Part shown: in pieces, positions 24,417-35,000 of the stretch
How the letters are laid out: each line of letters starts with the position of its first letter
Position numbering within the stretch: position 1 is the stretch's first letter
Origin: Candidatus Cetobacterium colombiensis
Lineage (GTDB): Bacteria; Fusobacteriota; Fusobacteriia; Fusobacteriales; Fusobacteriaceae
Assembly: GCF_033962415.1 (NCBI RefSeq)
Contig: NZ_JAVIKH010000009.1
Span: forward strand, 56,412 to 120,411
DNA: 64,000 nucleotides
Direction: 5' to 3'
Program-made: the position numbers and the translations under genes
Notes under the pieces: generated by a model
What the model was told of the DNA's origin: nothing
What the model saw: only the letters and a program-made list of their open reading frames with translations
The model's database searches: none

Positions 24417-25022
24417 TAGATATTTTATACTTTCTTTTATTATTTCTGCTGTTAATCCCCATATAACTTTATCTTCGTATATGTATAAAAAAACTTCTCT
24501 TGGAGGACTTTTCCAAGGTGAATGGTAAATTTTAGGCAAATTTAATTCCTCTGCTGGAAATACATATTTTATTCCACCTTCATAATAGTACGGCTTTGTT
24601 TCTACTTCTAATTTCTCTATTCTTGGTTTATTATTTTTAAAAAATTCAACAGGTACTAAAAAACATTCTTCAACTTCATGTTCATTTATTTTTAAATTTT
24701 TTAACTCATAATCTTCTACAAACCCTAAAAAGGCTTCTACCATTATTCCAGAAGGTATAACTAATGTTCCTATTTTCCCTTCTACTCTTATCCCTTTTAT
24801 TCCTATTTCTTCGTGGCACTCTCTTAATGCTGCATCTAAACTTGTTTCTTCTTTTTCTATTTTTCCACCAGGTAAAGAAATATCTCCTCCCTGTCTCACT
24901 GTTGCAGCTCTTTTTTCAAACAAGAAATATTTTTCTTTATTTTTTTCTACAACTAATACAATTACTGCAGAATTAAAATATCTCTCTTTTCCTATTATTT
25001 TTTCTGTAAAGTCTAACTTCAT
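24414..25022 (-). CDS. Nudix hydrolase, probable coenzyme A pyrophosphatase
   Basis: A 202-aa Nudix enzyme. The Nudix box GGKIEKEETSLDAALRECHEEIG is complete (GX5EX7REX2EEXG pattern) near residues 52-74. Just before it FEKRAATVRQGGDISLP resembles the NudL/CoA-diphosphatase signature (LTKRS...GEISLPGG), so hydrolysis of CoA to 3',5'-ADP and phosphopantetheine is the leading guess; other nucleotide substrates remain possible. Monocistronic, convergent with citXG. RBS AGGAGG upstream of the ATG. Confidence 0.8.
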   Translation of the reverse strand: MKLDFTEKIIGKERYFNSAVIVLVVEKNKEKYFLFEKRAATVRQGGDISLPGGKIEKEETSLDAALRECHEEIGIKGIRVEGKIGTLVIPSGIMVEAFLGFVEDYELKNLKINEHEVEECFLVPVEFFKNNKPRIEKLEVETKPYYYEGGIKYVFPAEELNLPKIYHSPWKSPPREVFLYIYEDKVIWGLTAEIIKESIKYL

Positions 25023-25095
25023 AATACTTACCTCCTGATACTTTTTATTATAACTTTTTTTATAATTCCTTTATTTTTTTATTTTTGATCGATTT

Positions 25096-25147
25096 TGAAA
25101 GAAAATGAAAGAAAATGATTGATTTTATTTCTATACTATGATAATAT
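25096..25147 (+). promoter_or_regulatory. fru operon promoter with tandem GAAA-type operator
   Basis: A tandem direct repeat TGAAAGAAAA TGAAAGAAAA (25096-25115) abuts the -35 TTGATT (25119-25124); the -10 TAATAT is at 25142-25147 with a 17-nt spacer. DeoR-family sugar repressors commonly bind direct GAAA/TTTC repeats, and the first gene downstream encodes such a regulator. Autoregulation is therefore likely. Confidence 0.65.
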
Positions 25148-25173
25148 ACTTTATATAAAGGAAGTGATTTTTA

Positions 25174-25917
25174 ATGTTAAATATAGAACGAGAAAATTCT
25201 ATTTTAGAACTTTTAAAACAAAAAGAAACTATTAAAATACAAGAAATTGTTGATTTATTAAATATTTCTGAAGCTACAGCTCGAAGAGATTTAGCTTCAT
25301 TGGAAAAAAAAGAACTTCTTAAAAGAGTTCATGGAGGAGCAATTTTAAATAACTCTTCTGATACAACAAAGGATTTTAACATTCAATTCAGAAGAAGTCT
25401 AAATAGAGGTGAAAAAGAAAAAATTGCTGAATTTGCAGCTAGTTTTATTAAAAGAGATTCATGCATCTTTTTAGATGCTGGAACAACAACTTTATGCATG
25501 ATTAAATATTTAAAAAATCTAAATGTAAAAGTTGTTACAAATGGTTTAAATCTTATTGATGAACTTGAAAAATATAATATAGAAAGTTTTTTAGTCGGAG
25601 GAAAAATTAAAAGTAAAACAAGTTGTACTGTTGGATTTTCTGCAGTTCAATATCTAAAAACTTTTAATTTTCAATATGCTTTCATTGGAGTTAATGCCCT
25701 TAATCTTGACGGCTATAGCACTCCTGATTTTGAGGAAGCTTTAATTAAAAGCGAAGCTATCAATAAAGGCGAAAAAGTTTTCTTTTTATGTGATCACTCA
25801 AAAATTGGAAAAAGTAGTTTTACAATTTTTTCTACTTTAGATAAGGGTACGCTGATAACAGACCAACCTCTTTCTAAAGAATATACAAATTTATTAAAAG
25901 TGGAGGTAGTAAAATGA
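25174..25917 (+). CDS. fruR: DeoR-family transcriptional repressor of the fructose operon
   Basis: A 247-aa DeoR/GlpR-type regulator. The N-terminal winged helix (residues 3-57) contains KIQEIVDLLNISEATARRDLASLEKK and the typical ending LLKRVHGGA. The C-terminal sugar-phosphate-sensing domain (about 75-235) has FLDAGTTTLCM, VVTNGLN, FLVGGKI and CDHSKIGKSSF. The usual effector in this setting is fructose-1-phosphate. It overlaps fruK (ATGA) and heads the operon; the tandem repeat in front of the promoter is its probable operator. Confidence 0.9.
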   Translation: MLNIERENSILELLKQKETIKIQEIVDLLNISEATARRDLASLEKKELLKRVHGGAILNNSSDTTKDFNIQFRRSLNRGEKEKIAEFAASFIKRDSCIFLDAGTTTLCMIKYLKNLNVKVVTNGLNLIDELEKYNIESFLVGGKIKSKTSCTVGFSAVQYLKTFNFQYAFIGVNALNLDGYSTPDFEEALIKSEAINKGEKVFFLCDHSKIGKSSFTIFSTLDKGTLITDQPLSKEYTNLLKVEVVK

Positions 25918-26828
25918 TATACACGCTAACTTTAAATCCTGCTTTAGATTATTTTTTAACTTTTGATTCTTTTATTGAAGGTAATTTAAATACTCCTAAA
26001 GAAACATATAAACTTCCTGGAGGAAAAGGGATTAATGTTTCTAAAATCTTAAAAAATTTCAATACAGAATCTATTTGTCTCGGTTTTGTTGGTGGATTTA
26101 CTGGTGATTTCATAAAAAATACACTAAAAAACGAAGGATTAAAAATTAATTTCTTTGATGTCACAGATGACACTCGTATAAATATTAAAATAAATAATAA
26201 CGGTCTTGAAAGTGAAATTGCAGGTACATCACCAACTATTTCTAAAAGTAATTTAGATGAGTTATTTCTTTATTTAAAGGATAATTTAAAAGATGGAGAT
26301 ATTTTATCCCTTTCTGGTAGTGTGCCAGCATCAGTTTCTTCTAATATCTATGCAGATATTATTGACATTATTCCTAAGGGAGTTAAAGTTATATTAGATA
26401 CTAGAGGAACTCCTTTTGAAGCAGCTTTAAAAAAAGGTGTATTTTTAATAAAGCCTAATCAAGATGAGATTAATGAATTTTTTAATTCAAGTTTTTCAAC
26501 AAATGAAGAGTTAATTATAGCAGGAAAAAAATTACAAAATATGGGAGCTCAAAACGTTTTAATATCTCTAGGAGCTAAAGGTTCTATATTTATAACAGAA
26601 TCAGAAGTTTTTATAGGAGGGGTTCCTAAAGGAAATTTAATTAGTTCAAATGGTTCTGGTGACTCTATGATTGGAGGATTTATATATGGCTTAGACCAAA
26701 GTAAATCCCTTGAAGAGTGCTACAGAATAGGAATTGCTTCTGGTAGTGCCACTGCTTTTTCTAAAGGCTTAGCTACTTTTGAAACTATGAATAATTTATT
26801 AAAAAATATTACAATTCAGAAATTATAA
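25914..26828 (+). CDS. fruK: 1-phosphofructokinase
   Basis: A 304-aa PfkB-family sugar kinase converting fructose-1-phosphate to fructose-1,6-bisphosphate. Begins MIYTLTLNPALDYFL with the substrate-binding Asp, has LPGGKGINVSKIL, LSGSVPASV, and near the C-terminus the anion-hole motif SSNGSGDSMIGGF with the catalytic Asp. Length fits FruK. Lies between the repressor and the fructose PTS permease, which fixes fructose over tagatose-6-phosphate as the likely substrate. Confidence 0.94.
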   Translation: MIYTLTLNPALDYFLTFDSFIEGNLNTPKETYKLPGGKGINVSKILKNFNTESICLGFVGGFTGDFIKNTLKNEGLKINFFDVTDDTRINIKINNNGLESEIAGTSPTISKSNLDELFLYLKDNLKDGDILSLSGSVPASVSSNIYADIIDIIPKGVKVILDTRGTPFEAALKKGVFLIKPNQDEINEFFNSSFSTNEELIIAGKKLQNMGAQNVLISLGAKGSIFITESEVFIGGVPKGNLISSNGSGDSMIGGFIYGLDQSKSLEECYRIGIASGSATAFSKGLATFETMNNLLKNITIQKL

Positions 26829-26844
26829 TTTGGAGGAATATACT

Positions 26845-28701
26845 ATGTTAGACAAAATGTTAGTTAAAGAATGTATCAAACTAAATTTAACATCTAAAAC
26901 AAAACTAGAAGTTATCGATGAACTTGTTGATCTTCTTTATGATAATGGAAAACTTAATGATAAAGATGAATTTAGAAAAACTATTTTAAAAAGAGAGGAG
27001 CAAAGCTCTACAGGTTTAGAAGAAGGAATTGCAATTCCACACGGAAAATCTTCTTCTGTAAAAATTCCAACTGTTGCATTTGGTCTTTCTCAAGAAGGAA
27101 TCGATTATGATTCACTAGATGGAGAACCATCTAAATTATTCTTTATGATTGCTGCTCCTGCAGATGCAACTGATTCTCACATTGAGACATTATCTCAATT
27201 ATCTTCACTTCTTTTAGATGATGATATTAGAGAACAACTTTTAAAAGTTAAAACAAAAGAAGAAGTTTTAAATATTCTTTTAAAAGAAGAAAAAATTGGA
27301 GAAGAACTTGTTCCTCCTACAAATGTTGATACTAATTATGAGGTGCTTGCTGTAACAGCTTGTCCTACTGGAATTGCTCACACGTATATGGCTGCTGAAG
27401 CTCTAAATAAAAAGGCAAAAGAATTAGGAATTAACATAAAAGTAGAAACAAATGGTTCTACTGGTGTTAAAAATCAACTTACTGATGAAGATATAAAAAA
27501 TGCAAAAGGAATTATTATTGCTGCTGATAAAAATGTTGAAATGGCAAGATTTAATGGAAAGCATGTTGAAATCGTAGGAGTTAAAGATGGTATTAAAAAA
27601 CCACAAGAATTAATTCAAAATGCGGTTAATCAAACTGCTCCAATATATTCTAATAACGAAACAAAATCATCTTCTGGAACAAGTGAAAGAAAAGGATTCT
27701 ATAAGCATCTTATGAGTGGAGTTTCTAATATGCTTCCATTCGTTGTTGGTGGAGGTATCTTAATAGCTATATCTTTTATCTTTGGTATAAATGCTTCTAA
27801 TCCTTCAGATCCTAGCTTTAATCCTATTGCTAAACTTTTAATGGATATAGGTGGAGGTAATGCTTTCTTCTTAATGGTTCCTGTTCTTGCTGGATTTATA
27901 GGAATGAGTATTGCAGATAGACCTGGATTTGCTCCTGCAATGGTTGGAGGTTTAATTTCAGCAAATAATGGTGGAGGTTTCCTTGGTGGTTTAGTTGGAG
28001 GTTTCCTTGGTGGTTATGTTATTCTTTTATTAAAAAAGGTATTTTCTAAATTACCTGAAAAATTAGAAGGAATAAAGCCTGTACTTTTATATCCTTTATT
28101 TGGAATTTTGATAACTGGTGTTCTTATGTATACAGTTGTTATATCTCCTGTAGCTGCTTTAAATGGTGGAATTACTAATTTCTTAAACTCTTTAGGAACT
28201 GGTAATCTAATTCTTCTTGGAGCTATCGTCGGTGGGATGATGGCTATTGACATGGGTGGACCTATTAATAAAGCTGCATTTACTTTTGGTATTGCTGCTA
28301 TTGCTGCTGGAAACTATTATCCTCATGCTGCTGTTATGGCAGGAGGAATGACTCCACCACTAGGTATTGCTTTAGCAACAACATTCTTTAAACATAAGTT
28401 TTCTGCAGAAGAAAGAGAAGCTGGATTAACTAACTATATTATGGGAGCTTCTTTCATAACTGAAGGTGCTATACCTTTTGCTGCTGCTGACCCTATTAGA
28501 ATTATTCCAAGTTGTGTTATTGGTTCAGCTTTAGCTGGTGGATTAGCAATGGCTTTTAAATGTCAATTGCCTGCCCCTCATGGAGGACTATTTGTTTTAC
28601 CAATTATTACAAACCCAATGATGTACTTATTAGCTGTTGTTGTTGGTTCTCTTGTTACTTGTGTTCTAGTTGGAATAACAAAACCTTCTAAAAATATTTA
28701 A
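26845..28701 (+). CDS. fruA: PTS fructose transporter subunit IIABC
   Basis: A 618-aa fusion that takes up and phosphorylates fructose to fructose-1-phosphate. IIA domain (about 1-145) with the phospho-His in GIAIPHGKS; IIB domain (about 165-265) with the phospho-Cys in TACPTGIAHTYMAAEAL; IIC membrane domain (about 285-618) starting FYKHLMSGVSNMLPFVVGGGI and rich in Gly-containing helices. The start is the ATG at 26845 with GGAGGA just upstream; the in-frame TTG at 26830 includes that RBS and is rejected. Terminator directly downstream. Confidence 0.95.
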   Translation: MLDKMLVKECIKLNLTSKTKLEVIDELVDLLYDNGKLNDKDEFRKTILKREEQSSTGLEEGIAIPHGKSSSVKIPTVAFGLSQEGIDYDSLDGEPSKLFFMIAAPADATDSHIETLSQLSSLLLDDDIREQLLKVKTKEEVLNILLKEEKIGEELVPPTNVDTNYEVLAVTACPTGIAHTYMAAEALNKKAKELGINIKVETNGSTGVKNQLTDEDIKNAKGIIIAADKNVEMARFNGKHVEIVGVKDGIKKPQELIQNAVNQTAPIYSNNETKSSSGTSERKGFYKHLMSGVSNMLPFVVGGGILIAISFIFGINASNPSDPSFNPIAKLLMDIGGGNAFFLMVPVLAGFIGMSIADRPGFAPAMVGGLISANNGGGFLGGLVGGFLGGYVILLLKKVFSKLPEKLEGIKPVLLYPLFGILITGVLMYTVVISPVAALNGGITNFLNSLGTGNLILLGAIVGGMMAIDMGGPINKAAFTFGIAAIAAGNYYPHAAVMAGGMTPPLGIALATTFFKHKFSAEEREAGLTNYIMGASFITEGAIPFAAADPIRIIPSCVIGSALAGGLAMAFKCQLPAPHGGLFVLPIITNPMMYLLAVVVGSLVTCVLVGITKPSKNI

Positions 28702-28711
28702 AATTAATTAA

Positions 28712-28747
28712 AAAGAAAGGAGTTATTTACCCTCCTTTCTTTTTTTA
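28712..28747 (+). terminator. Terminator of the fru operon
   Basis: AAGAAAGGAG (28713-28722) and CTCCTTTCTT (28732-28741) pair, followed by T-rich sequence. Confidence 0.88.
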
Positions 28748-28781
28748 TTTCTCACATTAATAATTTTAACTGTTTTTTATC

Positions 28782-28809
28782 TTGACATTTAAAATTATTA
28801 TAGTATACT
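28782..28809 (+). promoter_or_regulatory. Promoter of the glp operon
   Basis: TTGACA (28782-28787), 16-nt spacer, TATACT (28804-28809), about 31 nt before glpP. Confidence 0.78.
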
Positions 28810-28839
28810 TAATATTGATAAGAGACAAAGGAGATCAAA

Positions 28840-29406
28840 ATGAACTCAAATTTCGAAAACTTTTTAATCAAAAATAATAAAATTCTTGCTGTTAAAGATC
28901 AACAATCTTTAGAAAAAGCTCTTTTAAGTTCTTCTAAAATAATATTCCTATTAAGTAGTGATATTTGTTCTATTGAAGAAACTACACGACTTATTAAAGC
29001 TAGTGGAAAACTTTGCTTTATTCATCTCGATATGATTCAAGGATTAAATACTAAAGACAACTTTGCTATCGACTATCTCAAAGATAATACTTTTGCCGAT
29101 GGGATTATAACTACTAAATCTCAAGTGGCAAAATATGCTCACAAAGCTGGATTTTTAGTTATTCTAAGGTGCTTTATTATAGATTCACTTTCTTTAACAA
29201 CAACTGAAAAACTTTTCAAGGAAACATATATTGATGCAATTGAAATTCTACCTGGAGTTATGCCAAAAATTATTAAACATATTTCGAAGCACAGCTCTAT
29301 TCCAATTATTGCTGGCGGACTTATCTTTGACGAAGAAGATGTAAATCTAGCCCTTAATAGTGGAGCTATAGCTATATCTACAACAAAACTAAATATTATA
29401 GATTAA
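28840..29406 (+). CDS. glpP: Glycerol uptake operon antiterminator
   Basis: A 188-aa RNA-binding antiterminator of the GlpP family, a TIM-barrel-like protein that, with glycerol-3-phosphate, stops termination in glp leaders. Typical segments: CFIHLDMIQGL, DGIITTKSQVAKYAHKAGFLVILRCFIIDS, IEILPGVMPKII, IPIIAGGLIFDEEDV. Length matches B. subtilis GlpP (about 190). Followed by a terminator before glpF and by another before glpA, the expected targets. Confidence 0.92.
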   Translation: MNSNFENFLIKNNKILAVKDQQSLEKALLSSSKIIFLLSSDICSIEETTRLIKASGKLCFIHLDMIQGLNTKDNFAIDYLKDNTFADGIITTKSQVAKYAHKAGFLVILRCFIIDSLSLTTTEKLFKETYIDAIEILPGVMPKIIKHISKHSSIPIIAGGLIFDEEDVNLALNSGAIAISTTKLNIID

Positions 29407-29426
29407 TTTAGCTAGAGATATTAGAG

Positions 29427-29483
29427 AAGCTATTCAATTAAAAAGGATTTCTTGGAATTCTATTTTTTTGAATAGCTTTTTTT
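29427..29483 (+). terminator. Candidate GlpP-controlled attenuator before glpF
   Basis: AAGCTATTCAA (29427-29437) pairs with TTGAATAGCTT (29468-29478) across a 30-nt loop, followed by a T-run. It sits between glpP and glpF in the operon leader position. TAGAGA lies just ahead of it, as it does ahead of the second glp terminator. Confidence 0.75.
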
Positions 29484-29510
29484 AATAAAAAAATAACATA
29501 GGAGGATATT

Positions 29511-30266
29511 ATGAATGTTTATTTAGCTGAGTTCATAGGTACTGCAATTCTTATTTTACTTGGTAATGGTGTTGTTGCAAATGTGTGCTTAAACAAAAGT
29601 AAAGGTAACAGTTCTGGTTGGATTGTTATTACAACTGCTTGGGGGCTTGCTGTTATGGCTGGAGCTTACTGCGTAGGTTGGATTAGTGGAGGACATCTTA
29701 ATCCTGCATTGACTATTGGTTTTGCTGTTGCTGGATTATTTCCTGGAAACCTTGTTTTAGGATATGTTGCTGCTCAAATTTTAGGAGCTATGTTTGGACA
29801 AATTTTAGTTTATCTTACTTATAAGAGACACTATGATGAAACAACAGACACTGGAGCTATCTTAGGTTCTTTCTCAACAGGACCAGCTATTAGAGACTTA
29901 AAATGGAACTTTGTAACAGAAGCTATTGGTACTTTTATGCTTGTTTTTGGATTATTAGCTATTGGTCACGTTAATAACCAAGCTTTTACTGCTACATTAC
30001 CAAATGGAGACGTTGTCAGAGGATTTACTGGAATTTTAGGCCCTTTACTTGCTGGTTTCTATGTTTGGAGTTTAGGTTTAAGTTTAGGTGGCCCTACTGG
30101 TTACGCAATCAACCCTGCTAGAGACTTTGGACCTAGAATTATGCATGCTATTTTACCTATTGCTAATAAAGGCGATTCTGATTGGGCTTATGCTTGGGTT
30201 CCTATTGCGGGTCCTATCGTTGGTGGTATTATCGGAGCTACTACTTTTGCAGCGCTTTTTAATTAA
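29511..30266 (+). CDS. glpF: Glycerol uptake facilitator
   Basis: A 251-aa aquaglyceroporin with six membrane helices and two NPA pore motifs: HLNPALTIG near residue 66 and YAINPARDFGPR near residue 199, the latter with the selectivity arginine and an Asp typical of glycerol channels. Allows glycerol to diffuse across the inner membrane. RBS GGAGGA. Sits between the leader terminator and glpK, 25 nt apart from the latter. Confidence 0.96.
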   Translation: MNVYLAEFIGTAILILLGNGVVANVCLNKSKGNSSGWIVITTAWGLAVMAGAYCVGWISGGHLNPALTIGFAVAGLFPGNLVLGYVAAQILGAMFGQILVYLTYKRHYDETTDTGAILGSFSTGPAIRDLKWNFVTEAIGTFMLVFGLLAIGHVNNQAFTATLPNGDVVRGFTGILGPLLAGFYVWSLGLSLGGPTGYAINPARDFGPRIMHAILPIANKGDSDWAYAWVPIAGPIVGGIIGATTFAALFN

Positions 30267-30279
30267 AAAATTAATTTAG

Positions 30280-31785
<1,506 letters not shown>

Positions 31786-31843
31786 TTAAAAAAAAAGTAG
31801 TATATTTAGACTATAAGAAAATTAAATATTAGCAATAGAGACG

Positions 31844-31900
31844 AAGAGAGCTAAAAAGTGTTGGTAATTTATATTGCCACCTTTTTGAGTTCTCTTTTTT
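31844..31900 (+). terminator. Second candidate GlpP-controlled attenuator, before glpA
   Basis: AAGAGA...(31844) pairs with ...TCTCTT (31896); AAAAAGTG / CACCTTTTT-type pairing continues the stem and TGGTAA / TTGCCA closes the inner loop. A run of T follows. Placed directly before the glpA ribosome-binding site, it could separately control the dehydrogenase genes. Confidence 0.75.
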
Positions 31901-31925
31901 GCTATAAAAACTAGGAGGGTATTTT

Positions 31926-33353
31926 ATGTATGATATTTTAATCATTGGTGCTGGTGTTATTGGAACTGGTATCGCTAGAGAGCTTTCTAAATATAATTTA
32001 AAAGTCGCTATTTTAGAAAAAGATACTGATGTAGCCAACGAAACTACAAAAGCTAATAGTGCTATTGTTCACGGGGGATATGATGCCAAAGAAGGATCTC
32101 TTATGGCTAAACTAAACGTTTTAGGTAATTCTTTATATGAAGATTTATGTAATGAGCTTTCTGTTCCTTTTAAACGTAATGGTTCTCTTGTTCTAGCTTT
32201 CAATGATGAAGAAGTTGAGCATCTAAAAGTTCTTTACAACAGAGGTATCATAAATAAAGTACCTGGCCTTAATATTATTGATGCAAAAAAATTAAAAGAA
32301 ATTGAACCTAATATTGATGAAAAAGCCATCGCCGCTTTACACTGCTCTTCTGCTGGTATTGTTTCTCCTTGGGAGCTTGCTGAAGCTCTTATTGATAATG
32401 CTGTTGAAAATGGTGTCGACCTTTTCTTAAATACAGAAGTTAAAAATATTGAAAAAATAGATGATACTTTCTATGTAACTACTAATAGTGGTATCTTTCA
32501 CGGAAAACATATCTTCAACTGTGCTGGAGTTTTTGCTGATATAATACATAACATGATTGCTCCTAAAACTTATACAATCCTTCCAAGAAAAGGAGAGTAT
32601 TTTGTTCTTGATAAAAACCAAGGAAAAAGAGTCAACCAAACTGTATTCCAATGTCCTTCTAAACTTGGAAAAGGAATATTAGTTACTCCTACGGTTCATG
32701 GAAATCTTCTTGTTGGACCTGATGCACAAGATATTAATGATAGATACGATGTTTCTACAGCTACTGATAGATTAGATTATATTAAATTTAAAGGTAGTCA
32801 CTCAATTAAAGATATAAATTTTAGAGAAAATATTAGAACATTTGCTGGTATTAGAGCTGAATCTGACAGAGGTGATTTTATTGTTGAAGAATCTTCAGTT
32901 AAAGGTTTCTATGATATTGCTGGTATTAAATCGCCTGGTTTATCTGCAGCACCTGCAATTGCTTTAGCAGCTTTAGATTTGCTAAAAGAAAATGGTATTA
33001 ATTTAAATAAAAAAGAAGATTTTAAATCACCTAGAAAACACACTCTATTTATGCATCTTTCTTCTGAAGAAAAAGCAAAAAAAATAGAAGAAGACAATAG
33101 ATTTGGTAGAATTATTTGTAGATGTGAAATGATTACTGAAGGTGAGATTGTAGAAGCTATCCATAGACCAGTTAAAGCTACTACTATGGATGCTGTTAAA
33201 AGAAGATGCAGACCTGGTTCTGGTAGATGTCAAGGTGGATTCTGTGGACCTAGAGTTCAAGAAATTATAGCTAGAGAATTAAACGAAGATATTAAAGATG
33301 TTATCTTAGACAAAGCTAATTCTTACATTCTAATAGAGGAGTTGAAGAAATAA
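31926..33353 (+). CDS. glpA: Anaerobic-type glycerol-3-phosphate dehydrogenase, GlpA-like, with BFD [2Fe-2S] domain
   Basis: A 475-aa FAD enzyme. N-terminal dinucleotide fold DILIIGAGVIGTGIARELSKY, DAO fold with KANSAIVHGGYDAKEGSLMA and FAGIRAESDRGDF, then a C-terminal cysteine domain with CRCEM (from about residue 400) and RRCRPGSGRCQGGFCG, giving the four cysteines of a BFD-type [2Fe-2S] cluster. It oxidises glycerol-3-phosphate to dihydroxyacetone phosphate. One nucleotide overlaps the next gene (ATGA-like junction), so a complex with the two downstream products is likely. Confidence 0.92.
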   Translation: MYDILIIGAGVIGTGIARELSKYNLKVAILEKDTDVANETTKANSAIVHGGYDAKEGSLMAKLNVLGNSLYEDLCNELSVPFKRNGSLVLAFNDEEVEHLKVLYNRGIINKVPGLNIIDAKKLKEIEPNIDEKAIAALHCSSAGIVSPWELAEALIDNAVENGVDLFLNTEVKNIEKIDDTFYVTTNSGIFHGKHIFNCAGVFADIIHNMIAPKTYTILPRKGEYFVLDKNQGKRVNQTVFQCPSKLGKGILVTPTVHGNLLVGPDAQDINDRYDVSTATDRLDYIKFKGSHSIKDINFRENIRTFAGIRAESDRGDFIVEESSVKGFYDIAGIKSPGLSAAPAIALAALDLLKENGINLNKKEDFKSPRKHTLFMHLSSEEKAKKIEEDNRFGRIICRCEMITEGEIVEAIHRPVKATTMDAVKRRCRPGSGRCQGGFCGPRVQEIIARELNEDIKDVILDKANSYILIEELKK

Positions 33354-34606
33354 TGAGATATGATGTTGTTGTTATAGGTGGAGGACCTGCTGGTTTAGCC
33401 GCTGCTAAATCAGCTTATGAAAATGGAGCTAAAAGTATTGTTATTTTAGAAAGGGACAAAGAATTAGGTGGAATTTTACAACAATGTATTCACAATGGTT
33501 TTGGTCTTCACAGATTCAAAGAAGAGCTAACTGGTCCAGAATATGCTCAAAGATACATTGAGTTTGTTGAACAATATCCTATCGACGTTAAATTAGAAAC
33601 TATGGTTTTAAACATCTCTAAAGATAGAGTTATATCTATGATTAATCCTGTAGATGGTTACCAAGAAATTGAAGCAGGATCTGTTATTCTAGCTATGGGA
33701 TGTAGAGAAAGAACTCGAGGAGCTATAGCTATTCCTGGAGATAGACCTTCTGGTATATTTACAGCTGGGGCTGCTCAAAGATATATCAATATGGAAGGAT
33801 ATATGGTTGGTAAAAAAGCTCTAATCTTAGGTAGTGGAGATATTGGTCTTATTATGGCAAGAAGAATGACTTTAGAAGGCGCTAAAGTTGAAGCTGTTAT
33901 TGAATTAATGCCTTTTTCTGGAGGATTAAATAGAAACATTGTTCAATGTTTAGATGATTTTGATATTCCTTTACTTCTTTCTCACACTATTGTTGATATA
34001 AAAGGAAAAGATAGACTTGAAAAAGTTACAGTTGCAAAAGTTGATGAAAATAGAAAGCCTATTCCTGGAACTGAAATTGAATATGAGTGTGATACTCTTC
34101 TTTTATCAGTTGGACTTATTCCTGAAAACGACCTTTCTAAAGAAGCTGGTGTTGTATTAGATAATAGAACTAACGGACCTATTGTTAACAACTCTATGGA
34201 AACTTCTATCCCTGGTGTTTTTGCATGTGGAAATGTTGTTCATGTTCATGACCTTGTTGATTTTGTTAGTGAAGAGGGTGAAAGAGCTGGCAAATTTGCC
34301 GCTTGTTATATTGCTGAAGAAAATTGTAAAATTGAAAATGTTTCTAATATAAAAAATGGAAACGGTATAGTTTATACAGTTCCTCAAGTTATTAATCTAG
34401 ATAATTTACAAAATAAATTAGAAATTTTCATGAGAGTTAATAATATTTATAAAAATAAAAAGATTGTTGTTAAAGAGGGAGATAATGTTGTTGCTAGCTT
34501 TAAAAGAGCACATTTAGCACCAGGAGAGATGGAAAAAATTCTTCTTCCTGAAGTTATATTAAAAAGAATTTCTAAAGATATTGTTATTGAGCTACAGGAG
34601 GGATAA
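33353..34606 (+). CDS. FAD/NAD(P)-dependent oxidoreductase, partner of GlpA
   Basis: A 417-aa pyridine-nucleotide-disulfide-type flavoprotein. FAD fold DVVVIGGGPAGLAAAKSAYENG at the N-terminus, NAD-type fold ALILGSGDIGLIMARRM near residue 165, and SIPGVFACGNVVHVHDLVD for the FAD ribose-phosphate. It lies between GlpA and DUF1667, a trio common in anaerobes, where it probably passes electrons from glycerol-3-phosphate oxidation toward NAD(P) or another carrier. It differs from E. coli GlpB, which lacks this double-fold arrangement, so no symbol is given. Confidence 0.85.
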   Translation: MRYDVVVIGGGPAGLAAAKSAYENGAKSIVILERDKELGGILQQCIHNGFGLHRFKEELTGPEYAQRYIEFVEQYPIDVKLETMVLNISKDRVISMINPVDGYQEIEAGSVILAMGCRERTRGAIAIPGDRPSGIFTAGAAQRYINMEGYMVGKKALILGSGDIGLIMARRMTLEGAKVEAVIELMPFSGGLNRNIVQCLDDFDIPLLLSHTIVDIKGKDRLEKVTVAKVDENRKPIPGTEIEYECDTLLLSVGLIPENDLSKEAGVVLDNRTNGPIVNNSMETSIPGVFACGNVVHVHDLVDFVSEEGERAGKFAACYIAEENCKIENVSNIKNGNGIVYTVPQVINLDNLQNKLEIFMRVNNIYKNKKIVVKEGDNVVASFKRAHLAPGEMEKILLPEVILKRISKDIVIELQEG

Positions 34607-34608
34607 AA

Positions 34609-34953
34609 ATGAAAGAAATGATATGTATTTTATGTCCTATGGGATGTCATTTAAATATAGATGTGGAAAATGATTATAAGGTTACAGGTAACTCTTGTCC
34701 TAAAGGTGCTATCTACGGAAAAGAGGAACTTATTGCTCCTCAAAGAGTTGTGACATCTACAGTTAGAGTTAATGGTGGTATTCATCATATGGTTCCTGTT
34801 AAAACTGACAAACCAATCCCTAAAGAACTTATTTTCCAGTGTATGGAACTTTTAAAAGATATTAAAGTTGAGTCTCCACAAAAAATTGGAACGGTTCTTT
34901 TGAAAAATATTTTAGGAACAAATGCTAATATAGTTTTAACTAGAGATATCTAG
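34609..34953 (+). CDS. DUF1667 cysteine-rich protein of the glycerol-3-phosphate dehydrogenase locus
   Basis: A 114-aa protein with CILCPMGCHLNI near the N-terminus and CPKGAIYGKEE near residues 30-40, giving clustered cysteines suited to an Fe-S cluster. DUF1667 proteins regularly follow GlpA and the paired flavoprotein in anaerobes. A role as electron-transfer or anchoring subunit is inferred from that context. Two nucleotides after its neighbour; RBS GGAGGG. Confidence 0.88.
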   Translation: MKEMICILCPMGCHLNIDVENDYKVTGNSCPKGAIYGKEELIAPQRVVTSTVRVNGGIHHMVPVKTDKPIPKELIFQCMELLKDIKVESPQKIGTVLLKNILGTNANIVLTRDI

Positions 34954-34955
34954 AC

Positions 34956-34983
34956 TTGAATTTTGTATCTTTTTTGTTATAAT
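34956..34983 (+). promoter_or_regulatory. Promoter of the second tRNA methyltransferase
   Basis: TTGAAT (34956-34961), 16-nt spacer, TATAAT (34978-34983), right after the DUF1667 stop; no clear terminator separates the two. Confidence 0.72.
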
Positions 34984-35000
34984 AACTTTGGAGGTACAAG

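Noticed and set aside
25081..25117. Start of a CRISPR-like or satellite repeat at the GAAAGAAAAT units
   Set aside because: Only two units without spacers, placed at a promoter; better read as an operator.
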